The notes below the pieces were generated by a model, which was not told where the DNA came from, did not search any database, and worked only from the letters and a program-made list of their open reading frames with translations. From Hygrophila difformis (lineage: Eukaryota > Streptophyta > Magnoliopsida > Lamiales > Acanthaceae), in NCBI GenBank assembly GCA_030278955.1, contig JAOANR010000003.1, positions 19,057,050 through 19,121,049 of the forward strand: a stretch of 64,000 bases of DNA, in the 5' to 3' direction. The number at the start of each line of letters is the position of its first letter. The stretch's first letter is position 1. Below, one piece after another: positions 33,447-47,200 of this stretch. Position numbers and translations under genes: made by a program.

Positions 33447-35955
33447 CAACTTCTGTTTCACGACAGGCTTAGCACCCTTTTTGCCAAAATTTTATTCTCC
33501 ATTTCATCTCATTAATTAATTGAACCTTTATGTTAATATTTTGAGGTTGAAATCCAATGATATCAACCCATGATTAATTTAATATAAAGAACTTTGTTCA
33601 ATTTTCCATTAAAAGATTCTTCTACAAAAATTAAACTCTAATGATCTAAGTATATAATCCGGACTGTGATTAATTAATTAATTATGGAATGAGAGATTAT
33701 TTAGACCATAAAGAGTAATCATGGATTTAATTTCATACCCTTGCATGAGAAACCAATGTCTCTCATACAAGATGACCCAAAAATATTTTCTTTTATTTAT
33801 TTTGTCTTTACACGTGTTGTGTGAAACAGCTAGTAAGAGATATAACAGACTAATGTTGGCGGGTATTCCCACACGGATAAACTAGCTCGTAGTCTGTATA
33901 TTAATTACTAGTTGTTATTTTGCATGGTCCGGATAGTGGTTGGTGGAAGCCTTGGTGGTTCGTCCATCCGGGATTATAATAGCTGCTCAGCTGACTCCTA
34001 TCCTGATACAGTTTTAATTTTCTTATCTTAATTTCAAACCTGAATTCAAGTTGTAATATTATTAAATGATGTCGACCAACATTGTTTGAGAATTATTACA
34101 GCAAGATAATATGTGGGTTTTTCTTCCATTCACAGACAAAAGGGAGCTGAATGACGGTGGTCACCGTCACTTGGAATTCCTTTCTGTCTAAAAATCATTC
34201 CATCTGGAATAATTGGGAACTGGACAGCAGATGTTTGCATTCCAAATCACCCCAATTATTTCTGGCACTCTCTTTAGCCAAAATTCTTCTCATCTCCGGC
34301 TATTTCATCTTTGTGTTCCAACTTCTGTCTAAACCCACCTTATATTTTGGGTTAATTTAATTTTACACTCCCTTATAAAATTATGCATGATATTGTAAAT
34401 ATTGTGGTCTAATTATTTTGGGATCCTTCCCTTGGACAAAGAAGTCTTGATTTTAATCAGATGATTCATAATAAATTTCCAACAAAAATTCATTTATAAA
34501 ATCCGGATCTAAGTAAGGGATAATTTCCGCAGTTATGACTGATTCAAATCCGACTGGGGGTTGATTTTGGGAAATTAGAAGCAGAGTCAGCGATTAGGTC
34601 TCACCTAGACTGAAAGGATCTGTGTTTTAATTGAGGGTCTAGTACCTGTTTAGGGAATGGTTTTCAAATTCATTATTTTCCAAAATTGCTGTGTGTTGGG
34701 AATCTGATATTAAATGTTGTACTGAGATGGGGTCCACTTGGACTCAAATACGGTGTGATAGTTAATACTAGAGGAACAACATTCGGGCCTTGGTTATTTT
34801 CTGAGATAGGGTTGAGTACTCTTTCAACTGCTGTCCTCTTCTGCCAAAGCCTATTTTTGAGTCCTGAGTGAGTGCATCCGGAACGAACTAATTCACTAGT
34901 TCGTTTCATTAGTTTGTATCTCATAACCACCCGGAAGGAAGTGAACACTGCGAGCGGTTCACCGAGAGCCGGGAATTCTTGATCCACATCCGGTCATTCT
35001 GACTGGGGGCTTTCTTTTACTACCAGGGTCAAACTTTCAAAAACCTCCGAGTGATAGGATTTTAAATGCTTTCTTTATCGCTTTCTTTTAAATGCATTCG
35101 TTAGTGGTCACTCGGTTGTATTGAGCATTGTGTAACTGCTACTAGGACTGATAGTTAAGGGATAGTTCAGGCTCGATTAAAATCTTTGGGTGTGACATGG
35201 GGGAATGATAGGAGTACTTGGCACGTCAACTAATGATTTGCCAGATGTTTCTTGTCCACCACAGATAAATGACACGCTCTGAAGGGAGCAGTTGTAAGTC
35301 TGTGGTATCTTGGAATTTGTTGTCATAAGAGCATGTAAACTCTTACTGTAAGTACCTGTCTGTTAAAGGGAACATGGTGTAGAGAGCATGAGAGTTAGCT
35401 AACTTGAGGATTATCCCAAGCTGCGATTGAGTATTAAAAATGAAAGTTTAATTGTGTTTCATCTGAATCTTGTCCAATCTTTATTCTTTTCTTCCTGTCT
35501 CTTCTGTCATATTTTAAATCTGCTTTCTTAGAATAATCTTAACCGCTTTCTTAGAATAATTTTATTGCTTTCTTAGATTAAATTTAATTCGCTTTCTAGA
35601 ATAATTTTATCTGCTTTATTTTAATTGCTTTCATAACTTAGTTTAAATTATGTCAAGTAGTTGATAGTCAAAACACAAACTTGAATCGAGTAACCGAGTG
35701 GAAAATCTTAGTAAACGATGTGGGCCTTGCTTTTATCGCACATCCTCCAGTGAACGATCCGGTACTTACTATAAATACTGTAATTTTTGACTCCGTGCGC
35801 TTTCGGGGGCACAGTTTCTTAACACGAGTAATAAAAACGTGACAACCTATAAATATATCCCTAATCCCAACTCCGCCTTCATAAATTGGTTTCATTAAAT
35901 AAAATTGAAAACCAGGACTATGATTTTTCAGAAAATACTCATGTAGTGGGAACTT

Positions 35956-36182
35956 GTCAAAAGTTTCATGGCAAGGATCTTCAAGGCAGGAAATTGTCAA
36001 AAGTTTCGTGCCGGGGAGGTCCACAGTGCCGTTTGAAATCAAAAGCTTCTTACATGAGTAATAAAAAGTGTAATATATCCTTAAACCCCTTTCTCACGAA
36101 TCATAACTCTTTTCATTTAATAAATTCAAACTTGGGATATTTTAGAAAAAGCTCGTGTTGACGAAATTTGTCAAAAGTTTCA
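35956..36182 (+). repeat. Duplicated U5 end with PBS relic in X LTR
   Basis: AAAAGTTTCATGGC (about 35957) and AAAAGTTTCGTGCCGGGGAGG (about 35999) resemble the true LTR end plus primer site (36170-36200). The segments starting ACGAGTAATAAAAA (35820) and TGAGTAATAAAAA (36053) are also similar. It looks like an older LTR end and primer site that became part of the LTR when it lengthened. The same is present at 51610-51838. Confidence 0.55.
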
Positions 36183-36200
36183 TGGCGCCGTTGCCGGGGA
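36183..36200 (+). other. Primer-binding site of X (tRNA-Asp)
   Basis: TGGCGCCGTTGCCGGGGA directly after the LTR, identical to L's site. This marks 27503-36182 as the 5' LTR of a plus-strand element. Confidence 0.85.
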
Positions 36201-38825
36201 GGATGCAGCGTCGTTTATTAAGAGAATTACACTCCTGATTACTCATAGTTAGTTAGTGTATTCTGGTATATTTATTTCAGAACAGGGAAGTACTCTCAAA
36301 TCAATTAAACATTTAGAGTACTAATACTCTAAATGTGAGGATGTTGATTTGAGGGGAAAACCTAACCAATTGGGTATTTTTGCTTGCAGGAATCATGGAG
36401 CCACAAAAATTGGTGTAAGGAGTAAATGTGGAAGTGTAGCATTGGGGCTACACTAATTTGCAATTGTAAATTGCAAAACACGTGAGACTCACGTGTTTAT
36501 CATCTCCACCACCTCCGGACCACGAAGCTCCACCACTGCTCCATCGCCCATCCACCGCATTACCATCACTGCTCTGAGGAAGCCCTCATCACTGATGAGA
36601 CAACAAATGGAGCAGCAGACATTTGGACTACAAGTTCCCGGTTGGATTAGTTTTGTAATTGACAGAAGATTATATCCGGAATTCAAAGAAATTTAAAATC
36701 CGAAATAATTTTCACAAGCACAGAATTAATCCAACCTAAATTTCTGCAAGTCAAAACTATATATTTATATATATATAAACCTCTTGTGTATATTATATTC
36801 AATAATTCGGGTATTAATCAATTAACTCACATTTAGAGTACTAAGACTCTAAATATGAGGATGTTGATATTTTTGAGAAAACCCGATAACTTCTTCTGTG
36901 TTTGCTTTGCAGGAATTTGTGGAATCACCAAAAAGAAAATTAAAGCTTCAAACAGGTTTCCGGTTGGATCGATTCTGTGATTAATTGAAAGTATTCCTGG
37001 AATTTAAAGCAAATTAAAATCCGGAATAACTTTTATAAGAACAGAATTAATCCGACCTAATTTATGCAAGCAAATATGGTATATTAAATTTTAGAAAATC
37101 CAAAAATGTGATTGAACAATTTTGATGAAAATCGGAATTTTTCTAAATATTGGGCATCGAACAATTGCCTTGCTCGATGAACCAAGCGATCACACATAGC
37201 CAAATCGTCGAATACTTAAGTGGTTTGACGAAAAAGGGCTATCGGAAGTATGTTCTTAGTTTTTATGCAAATATTTTCTCCCTCCCTCCCTCCTCTTTTA
37301 TTTTTATTTCAGTTTTGGTAATTTGTTTGAGTAGGAATTGATTTACTCACATTTCGAGCAAGGCTCAAAATGTGAGGATGTTGATTCTTCACTTAAAAAA
37401 AAAAGTGTTATTCTTATTCTTATTTTTATTTTGTTTATTTTTATTATCATATTTATTTATAAACCCAGTACAAGGCATGCATAAATCTGTCAAGGAATTC
37501 ACATATTTGATTTCGGTTTATGATTAAATTTTCAAACTTTTAAATTGGGATAATATAATTGAAGACATGCATGATATGAATTTTTGAGGTTTTGAGCTAT
37601 AAAAATTCAATGATATAATCATCTTGTTGAGTAATGAGTACTCATGTTGAGAATTTAATTGAATAGAGTGTAAGAATTTTTCAAAGATTTTATTTAAGAA
37701 TATTGTATGACATGAATGAACCATTCCATGTGAGATTTGAGCCATGAGTCATTTTCACTCATTCTTTTCTTTGATGTGTGAAAATCATTTTGATTAAAGG
37801 AAACTAGAACTTGCGATTGGGACCGATTCAAGACCATGCCATATTCAAAAAAATCGGGCATATGATCGAGGCACCTAGAAAAACCCAAATTTTTGGCCTT
37901 CGTTTGAATTCCAAACCAAAAATATTTTCCCTTTAGGATTAACCACTTTGAGCCTTTAAGCCTAATTTTTCTTTGAAGCCCTCTATATTATTCTTAGCCT
38001 TACAAAAAGACCAAGAAATTCAAACCCAAGTGTGTAAGAATGATTTTTATCAAGGCATTACAATTTTTTATCATCAACAAAATTTCAATCGGTATTCAAA
38101 AAAATCCGATTAAAAAAAAAAGAGAAAAATGTTGAGTTTCATTCAACACAAATAAATTGCAAATGACAAAGCAAATTAGACATAGTCTAATGTCATGCAA
38201 TATGAAAAGAAAAACAAAAGAAAGAAAAATATTGATGATCATAAATTTTTAAATAAAAATATGCCTTATTAAGATAGAATCAATTCTTGCCACTTCTTAG
38301 CCCAATAATTCCTTTCCCTACCAAATTTTACAACCGTATGCCCCGTTACAACCCTTGAATAAGACCTCATGATCCCGATTTGAAGAAATGAGCCGGTGGC
38401 GAGTTGGTCCAATTGCAAGCTTATGGGATAATTTAATTAAATTTGATTATGAGCGTTTGTGATTAAAACCCAAATTTGAGAGTGAGTGAAATTTCCGCTT
38501 ATACTATATGTGAGGCTCTGTTTCTAATTTATATTCATATTATGCTTTAATTCTAGAATTAAATCAATGATTATTTCTAAACATGATATTCATGAAGAAT
38601 TATCATTAATGACTGATTTGTAGGCCTGATTTAGTGAGAAGTATCATTTTATTAAACACTGCAATCAAGAGAATTTAATACTTGTAGTTTTCTATTGTCT
38701 TATCCCAATCTAAAAAAAGAATGAAATTTTTTAAGCCACGAAAATAGATTGAATAGCAGCGTCTATGCTCTTAGGAGCACTGACTCTGACTGCTCGGGGA
38801 CGATCAGTATTAAATGTGAGGATGT
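36201..38825 (+). other. Non-coding interior of X with three hairpin units
   Basis: Stem-loops CACATTTAGAGT/ACTCTAAATGT lie at 36309-36336, 36828-36857 and 37348-37374 (the last variant CATTTCGAG/CTCAAAATG), about 520 bases apart. Each is followed by GAGGATGTTGAT, like the true junction at 38812-38828. Units 1 and 2 also share a downstream TTTGC(TT)GCAGGAAT and AGAATTAATCC(A/G)ACCTAA, so they are diverged tandem duplicates. No protein frame of note. Confidence 0.65.
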
Positions 38826-40669
38826 TGATAATGGCCAAAATTGACCATTATTTTCAATCTATTTCCGTGTCTAATACGGACATTTGATCGCATTCCGGTC
38901 TTATTTAAATAAGAAAGCAGTTGAATTTAACAGATTTATGCAAGTTTGTATAAATAATAAGTTGGTATTGAAAAATACAAAAATATTGTTATTTTTATTA
39001 AATATGTGTTAAAAAATCCAAAAACATGATAAAAATATTAAAAATTCCATATTTGATGATTATGGTTTGGTAGTATCTGTTCGGTGGAACACAAATCCAT
39101 TAAACGGAACACAAACAAAATATCAAGTGGAGCAAATATCCTTATTTATTATTTTATATTTTGATGTATATATTTTTTATTTTTATGTTTATTTATTTCT
39201 ATTTCTGTTTTCTGCTATAATTAAAATAATTGGTCCACTAATCACTTTTAATTTTAATTAATTGCAGGTGATTTGATAAATAAGTCCAAGTGATTTATTA
39301 ATCCAATCCAATTTCAATCCAGTCCAACATTTAATCTGGCCCAGTCAAAAATTAGTCCAAATTTATTCAGGCCCAATACCAATGCAAGTCCAAACACCAT
39401 TCCAAACTCCACCCTAGCCCAACCAACCCCAAGCCCAACCAACCCCAAGCCCAACCCTAACCCTAACCCTAACCCTAACCACCGCCCAGCTCCGATCACC
39501 TCGCCGCCGCCTCCGGCCATCCCTCCGACCACCATCTCCACCCCATCGCCGTCGTCTCAGATCCGAGGCAGCAGCCGCCTCACCCCCTCCAACGGAGCAC
39601 CGCCCAGCTCCGATCACCTCGCCGCCACCTCCATTTCCACCACCATCCATCTCCATTTCAACCTCAACCTCTCGCCGCCGGACAGCCCTCTTCCGCCGCC
39701 ACCCACCATCGAAGCACAACCCCAGATTCAACCACCACCACCAACCATCATCTCCTCCGCCAGTCACCACCCCTTCACAACCGTCCTCTCCCTCCCACCA
39801 TCCATCAACGCCCGTCATTCCTTCCACCATTTCCGACCATCCTCACCCCTCATTCCACGCCAGTCGCTGCCACCGCCCTCTCGAATCCGCCACCAACACC
39901 TCCGTTCGAGCTCCGCCGCCTCCATCCACAGTCACCATCGCCATCTCCGCTCCGTCGTCGCCTCTTCCTCTGTCCATCTCCGGCCGAGTAAAATGGGGGA
40001 AGAAAATAATAGAAGAAGAAGAGAAATTGGAACAAGAAAACTGGAAAACGAAAATGGAGTGAAGAAATTGGAAACAGAAATGAAAGAGAGAATGGAATGA
40101 ACGAAAGAAGAAGGGAGAGGAAAGAGGAAGAAGAAATCTGTTGAGAAAAATAAACCCAGCAAAGAAATTAATGGAGGAAAGAGAACAAAGAAAACTAATG
40201 GAGAAAGAAAAAGAAAAAGAAAGAGATTGTAACACCCCGGTTTTGGTAACCCAGGCCGGGATGCCACCGCCACACCTCCCTAGCAAGACACGGTTTCTCC
40301 GAGCTCACTAAAGAGATGCAAGGCTATGGTTTTTCAGAATTTAAAATATTCAAACAGCCCATTCATATATAATTTAAAGATAATACATCAAAGTTGCAGC
40401 GGAATTTAAATATAGGGCCAACATGGCCAAAACACGGGTTAAACAGGCCCGTTCATGCAAGTCGTAATTAAATGCAGGGATTTAAAATAAAGATTTCCCC
40501 TAATGTTCCCATGTATGCATATGACGATGCATATTCTTCGTACTCTGTAAGAAAAAGGAGATATATGGTTTGGGTCAGCAAAAACGCGCTGAGTAAGTTA
40601 ACACATAGCATGGGTTAGGGGTTTCAAAGCCTTTAATTAAATTTAATAAAAACATTTCAACAATATTTA

Positions 40670-40893
40670 ATTTAGCCGGCAATCCGGCGGCCGCAGCCAA
40701 TTTCATAAAATCTAAGCTTTTTAATATATTTCCCGTTACGCCATCATCTCAACAATATATCATTTAGCCGGTGATCCGGCGGCCGCAGCCAATATCAAAA
40801 GTATCATTTAGCCGGTGATCCGGCGGCCTCAGCCAATTTCAAAAGTATCATTTAGCCGGTGAACCGGCGGCCTCAGCCAATTTCAAAAATATC
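40670..40893. repeat. Tandem repeat of about 45 bp in T left LTR
   Basis: Four units with the core TTTAGCCGGTGATCCGGCGG and CAGCCAATTTCAAAA. The same array is at 44669-44890 in the other LTR. The core is itself partly palindromic (GCCGG/CCGGC). Confidence 0.75.
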
Positions 40894-43298
40894 ATTTCTC
40901 ATTATTTTTCGTTTCTTTTATAGTTCACCATTCACCAGGGCTCTTGTGACCGCAATCCTCATAATCAATATTTCCGCAGGAAATCATACAATCGCCCTTG
41001 GGGAATCTAACCCGCAAGAACTCAATACATCCTAGGGAATCTAACCCGTAGGAAAACATACGATCGCCCTTGGGGAATCTAACCCGCAAGAACTCAAATA
41101 CATCATAGGGAATCAAACCCGCATGAATCATATTGATAATGTCAAACTTGGTCACAAGTCCCCAATGTTTCAAAAGAATTCTTTTAAAGAAAATGTGTTT
41201 TTATTTGGTGTAACGGGATTTTTCAAAAGTATAAATATATCGTAATTCCATCGTCTCGACCGTTTGTTCGAAATTTCAAAATCTCTTTGATTTAAAAATC
41301 ACACAAGTTTAAAACCGATCGATGTCACATTTTGCGCCTTTTCGGTTTAAAAATCCATTACTTAGGCGATTGATCTGAAATTTGTACAGCAACTCAAAAA
41401 CATCCCAATGAACAACTTTCATGTTTTAAGTTTTTCGGAAAAACGATGGGAAGCATGTCAAAAATCAAGTCTTCTACAGAATCAAAAAGCTGTCAGGATT
41501 CAGGTTTGACAATGTTAAAAGATTCGACTTTTTATCATATCAAATGGACTCCAAAAATTCTGAAATTTTACAGAGACATACTAGACTTGATTTCCAACAA
41601 CTTTTGTTTAGATCACATAGATTGGTTCGGGCTAGAAATGATAGGAATAAGCTCCTCAAGATCGGTTATGAAATCTGTCATCCTTTGACAATTCCTAAAA
41701 ACGCAGAATATGTCCGATACGATTTGGGGTATTAAAACTTGATGAAAATTTTTGAAATTTTTACACAATATAGCTTATGATCTTTGGATCAAAATCTTAG
41801 TTTTGAGTTTTCAGGTTTGAACACTCGAAGTAATAGAAATATGCTCATCAAGTTCGGTTAAGAAATCTGTCAAGGTTCTTGACATCGGTTCTAACGCAGA
41901 TCGGATCGGCTCGAGTTTGGAGGTTCAAATCTCAATGAAAAATTCTAAAAACTTACAGTAATATTCCAAACTCATAGATCTACAATTCTTATGTTCAACT
42001 CCAATCCTAGATCGGTCTAGATCTAAGGTAAAAATAACCAACAAGTTCGAACGAAAATTCTGTCAAGGATTCTAAGATCCAGATTTGATACTCTTTGGTT
42101 TTGGGTCGGTTTCAGGTTTCAAAACAACATGAAAAATTCTAAAATTTTTACAGAGGCTAGACCAAAGTCTTAGGAACACTTTTCATGTTTTGAGTTTTGT
42201 TGTTTGAGCAGCTTTAGAGGTTCGAAAAATTCATACGAAAACGCTGCGTTGAGGGTTTCTCTTGTTGACAGATTTTTATTAATTTTCTTGAGTTGAATCT
42301 CTATGTTTGGTTGCATTTTAAGTCACCCAAAACCATAGTAAGGTTAACTTACAGTGGGGATGATGTCTAGGAAGTCACGGGGTCGTCCGGAATCCACGGG
42401 ATGTCACGAACGAATCTCTTCCACCCGATTTATTCTTCCCTTGGCAACAATCCAAAGCCTGCAATCCTTGATCTACACACTTCCTCGGTCGGATTTGGTT
42501 GCCGGAAAGTCGCCGGAAAGTCCGCCGGAAGGGTGTTTGGCTTTGGGAGAGTTTTGGGAGAGTTTTGGAGGAACTTGGGGTAAATGATTGAAGAGGGAGG
42601 CTGACAATGGAGATGGGACTCCATACATAACGTCCAAAAGATGCCACACCCGTGATAGATCGAGATTCCCCCCTTGGGCCCCGAAGATTGGCGAGAAAGT
42701 CGCCAAAACGCGACAAAACGCAGCTGCTGCTGCAATGGCGCGCAGTTGGCGCGCTGTTTACCATAAAAGCGCGCGGAGGGCGCGCCAGCCCCGGCTGGGC
42801 TGCGGTCCGTGCCGGGCCGTGCGATCCGTCGGGCCTTTTTCTCCTCTCTTTCGGACTTCTATCCTCCTACGTTTTCGGGCTCGATTTTTCGGGTCTTTCT
42901 CGGATCATAAATTCTTATCTTAAGTTTATCTTGACTCAAATGAATTTCATGTTTGAGATCTTAAGTCCGTCGGTCTCGGTTTCGTCGGCTTCCAATTCGT
43001 CGTCTTTTGATTCCCGTGCAATGACTTGTATCATTAAATTTCTTCCGACTTCACGGGTTCTTGGAATTAAAATTCTTCTCCTTATTAAATTTAATTCCAA
43101 TTATCTTGACTCAATTCATGGAATGTCTTCGGGCTTCCTTTCCCTCTTTTATTCCATTTTGAATTTAAATCTATCGGCGTTTCATATCCGAGCAATAATT
43201 TATTGTGATAAATTATTTTTTTCTTCTCGGATATATTTCGACATTGATCGGAATAAATTTTATTCCTTTGGGCATTGATAAAAATCTGGGGTATTACA

Positions 43299-44226
43299 GT
43301 CTACCCCCCTTAAGAATCAACTTCGTCCTCGAAGTTGTGTTTCGGCTTTTCTCGCGCTAAGAGTTATGGTCCTTTTGTTTACTATTTGCGATATTGTGTT
43401 ATTGAATTATTGTTCGATTGTTGATTATTGTTTGACTGAACCCAGAATTGAAATTTCCAAGTTGCCTACGTACCCTGTGAAGGGATCAAGTCATTATGTA
43501 GTTCAAAAAGAATTTATTTGGGATACAAAATATTCGAGTTTCGAAATAAATGCTTATGCATTTTTACGGGGTATTACATCCTCCCCCCCTTAAGATTACA
43601 GTTATGTCCTCATAACTGCCTATGTATTATTCACAACCAGGTTCGGGTATCATCGCATATGATCCTTCCTCAGTATTCTTCTAGGTGTCATTCTAGAAGC
43701 ACGCGAAGATGAGTTTCTAAGTGATCAAGATCTAGGACTAAGGCAAAGTTAGTCTTTAGCAAGTGCTCCTAAGTCAAGGTCATGTCGAGTTCTAAGGTAG
43801 GAGTGTTTTTTTATTACCGATAATTCACATAAAAAAAAGGTTAGTGTAAATATTTATGTATGCATATGCATATGTGTCCCCCCAATAAAAAAAATTTTAT
43901 GCATGCATTTATTTATCCATGGGTTTTAAAAATAAATTTATTCCATGGATAGGTTCAAATAAGGATAAAAGGTTTGGGCCACTATATTGGGCCGAAAGAA
44001 ATAAATTATTTGGGCTTTAAATAAAAACAAGGCTATCGGGCCAAAATAATTTCTTGGGCTTCTAAAAAAATTTTGGGCTAAAAATTTGGGCTTTAACTTC
44101 AAAATAATAATTGGGCTCTTTAAAATAGTAGTTTTAAAATATTCCGGACTTTGATACCACTCTTGGTATCAGATATTTTCTTTAAAATAAATAGCTTTAA
44201 AATAGTCTGGGCTCTGATACCACTCT
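43299..44226 (-). other. Interior of T with duplicated priming sites
   Basis: A second LTR-end/polypurine junction occurs at 43570-43593 (GGGGTATTACATCCTCCCCCC), 278 bases from the first at 43290. A second primer-site-like copy, TTTGATACCACTCTTGGTATCAG, lies at 44151-44173. Between them is repetitive TTGGGCTT-rich sequence. No protein frame is present. Confidence 0.6.
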
Positions 44227-47200
44227 TGTAACACCCCGGTTTTGGTAACCCAGGCCGGGATGCCACCGCCACACCTCCCTAGCAAGACACGGTTTCTCCG
44301 AGCTCACTAAAGAGATTCAATGCTATGGTTTTTCAGAATTTAAAATATTCAAACAGCCCATTCATATATAATTTAAAGATAATACATCAAAGTTGCAGCG
44401 GAATTTAAATATAGGGCCAACATGGCCAAAACACGGGTTAAACAGGCCCGTTCATGCAAGTCGTAATTAAATGCAGGGATTTAAAATAAAGATTTCCCCT
44501 AATGTTCCCATGTATGCATATGACGATGCATATTCTTCGTACTCTGTAAGAAAAAGGAGATATATGGTTTGGGTCAGCAAAAACGCGCTGAGTAAGTTAA
44601 CACATAGCATGGGTTAGGGGTTTCAAAGCCTTTAATTAAATTTAATAAAAACATTTCAACAATATTTAATTTAGCCGGCAATCCGGCGGCCGCAGCCAAT
44701 TTCATAAAATCTAAGCTTTTTAATATATTTCTCGTTACGCCATCATCTCAACAATATATCATTTAGCCGGTGATCCGGCGGCCGCAGCCAATATCAAAAG
44801 TATCATTTAGCCGGTGATCCGGCGGCCTCAGCCAATTTCAAAAGTATCATTTAGCCGGTGATCCGGCGGCCTCAGCCAATTTCAAAAATATCATTTCTCA
44901 TTATTTTTCGTTTCTTTTATAGTTCGCCATTCACCAGGGCTCTTGTGACCGCAATCCTCATAATCAATATTTCCGCAGGAAATCATACAATCGCCCTTGG
45001 GGAATCTAACCCGCAAGAACTCAATACATCCTAGGGAATCTAACCCGTAGGAAAACATACGATCGCCCTTGGGGAATCTAACCCGCAAGAACTCAAATAC
45101 ATCATAGGGAATCAAACCCACATGAATCATATTGATAATGTCAAACTTGGTCACAAGTCCCCAATGTTTCAAAAGAATTCTTTTAAAGAAAATGTGTTTT
45201 TATTTGGTGTAACGGGATTTTTCAAAAGTATAGATATATCGTAATTCCATCGTCTCGACCGTTTGTTCGAAATTTCAAAATCTCTTTGATTTAAAAATCA
45301 CACAAGTTTAAAACCGATCGATGTCACATTTTGCGCCTTTTCGGTTTAAAAATCCATTACTTAGGCGATTGATCTGAAATTTGTACAGCAACTCAAAAAC
45401 ATCCCAATGAACAACTTTCATGTTTTAAGTTTTCCGGAAAAACGATGGGAAGCATGTCAAAAATCAAGTCTTCTACAGAATCAAAAAGCTGTCAGGATTC
45501 AGGTTTGACAATGTTAAAAGATTCGACTTTTTATCATATCAAATGGACTCCAAAAATTCTGAAATTTTACAGAGACATACTAGACTTGATTTCCAACAAC
45601 TTTTGTTTAGATCACATAGATTGGTTCGGGCTAGAAATGATAGGAATAAGCTCCTCAAGATCGGTTATGAAATCTGTCATCCTTTGACAATTCCTAAAAA
45701 CGCAGAATATGTCCGATACGATTTGGGGTATCAAAACTTGATGAAAATTTCTGAAATTTTTACACAATATAGCTTATGATCTTTGGATCAAAATCTTAGT
45801 TTTGAGTTTTCAGGTTTGAACACTCGAAGTAATAGAAATATGCTCATCAAGTTCGGTTAAGAAATCTGTCAAGGTTCTTGACATCGGTTCTAACGCAGAT
45901 CGGATCGGCTCGAGTTTGGAGGTTCAAATCTCAATGAAAAATTCTAAAAACTAACAGTAATATTCCACATTCATAGATCTACAATTCTTATGTTCAACTC
46001 CAATCCTAGATCGGTCTAGATCTAAGGTAAAAATAACCAACAAGTTCGAACGAAAATTCTGTCAAGGATTCTAAGATCCAGATTTGATACTCTTCGGTTT
46101 TGGGTCGGTTTCAGGTTTCAAAACAACATGAAAAATTCTAAAATTTTTACAGAGGCTAGACCAAAGTCTTAGGAACACTTTTCATGTTTTGAGTTTTGTT
46201 GTTTGAGCAGCTTTAGAGGTTCGAAAAATTCATACGAAAACGCTGCGTTGAGGGTTTCTCTTATTGACAGATTTTTATTAATTTTCTTGAGTTGAATCTC
46301 TATGTTTGGTTGCATTTTAAGTCACCCAAAACCATAGTAAGGTTAACTTACAGTGGGGATGATGTCTAGGAAGTCACGGGGTCGTCCGGAATCCACGGGA
46401 TGTCACGAACGAATCTCTTCCACCCGATTTATTCTTCCCTTGGCAACAATCCAAAGCCTGCAATCCTTGATCTACACACTTCCTCGGTCGGATTTGGTTG
46501 CCGGAAAGTCGCCGGAAAGTCCGCCGGAAGGGTGTTTGGCTTTGGGAGAGTTTTGGGAGAGTTTTGGAGGAACTTGGGGTAAATGATTGAAGAGGGAGGC
46601 TGACAATGGAGATGGGACTCCATACATAACGTCCAAAAGATGCCACACCCGTGATAGATCGAGATTCCCCCCTTGGGCCCCGAAGATTGGCGAGAAAGTC
46701 GCCAAAACGCGACAAAACGCAGCTGCTGCTGCAATGGCGCGCAGTTGGCGCGCTGTTTACCATAAAAGCGCGCGGAGGGCGCGCCGGCCCCGGCTGGGCT
46801 GCAGTCCGTGCCGGGCCGTGCGATCCGTCGGGCCTTTTTCTCCTCTCTTTCGGACTTCTATCCTCCTACGTTTTCGGGCTCGATTTTTCGGGTCTTTCTC
46901 GGATCATAAATTCTTATCTTAAGTTTATCTTGACTCAAATGAATTTCATGTTTGAGATCTTAAGTCCGTCGGTCTCGGTTTCGTCGGCTTCCAATTCGTC
47001 GTCTTTTGATTCCCGTGCAATGACTTGTATCATTAAATTTCTTCCGACTTCACGGGTTCTTGGAATTAAAATTCTTCTCCTTATTAAATTTAATTCCAAT
47101 TATCTTGACTCAATTCATGGAATGTCTTCGGGCTTCCTTTCCCTCTTTTATTCCATTTTGAATTTAAATCTATCGGCGTTTCATATCCGAGCAATAATTT

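Larger units (their letters stand above)
27503..36182 (+). repeat. 5' LTR of X, holding a solo LTR
   Basis: Contains a C-rich segment (about 28080-28670), an A/G-rich segment (28670-28940), GTCGC-type stem-loops (28950-32220), a TATA box (32255), palindromes (33006-33446) and the U5 region. The solo LTR of another family occupies 28995-31675. Compared with the 3' LTR it has a 73-bp tandem duplication (31848-31993) and has lost one palindrome near 33240. No gene is visible; small ORFs here are chance frames. Confidence 0.8.

Noticed and set aside
36493..36696. Complementary ORFs (67 and 65 aa) in X interior
   Set aside because: Mutual antisense shadows in a short GC-richer patch, absent from the neighbouring duplicated unit.
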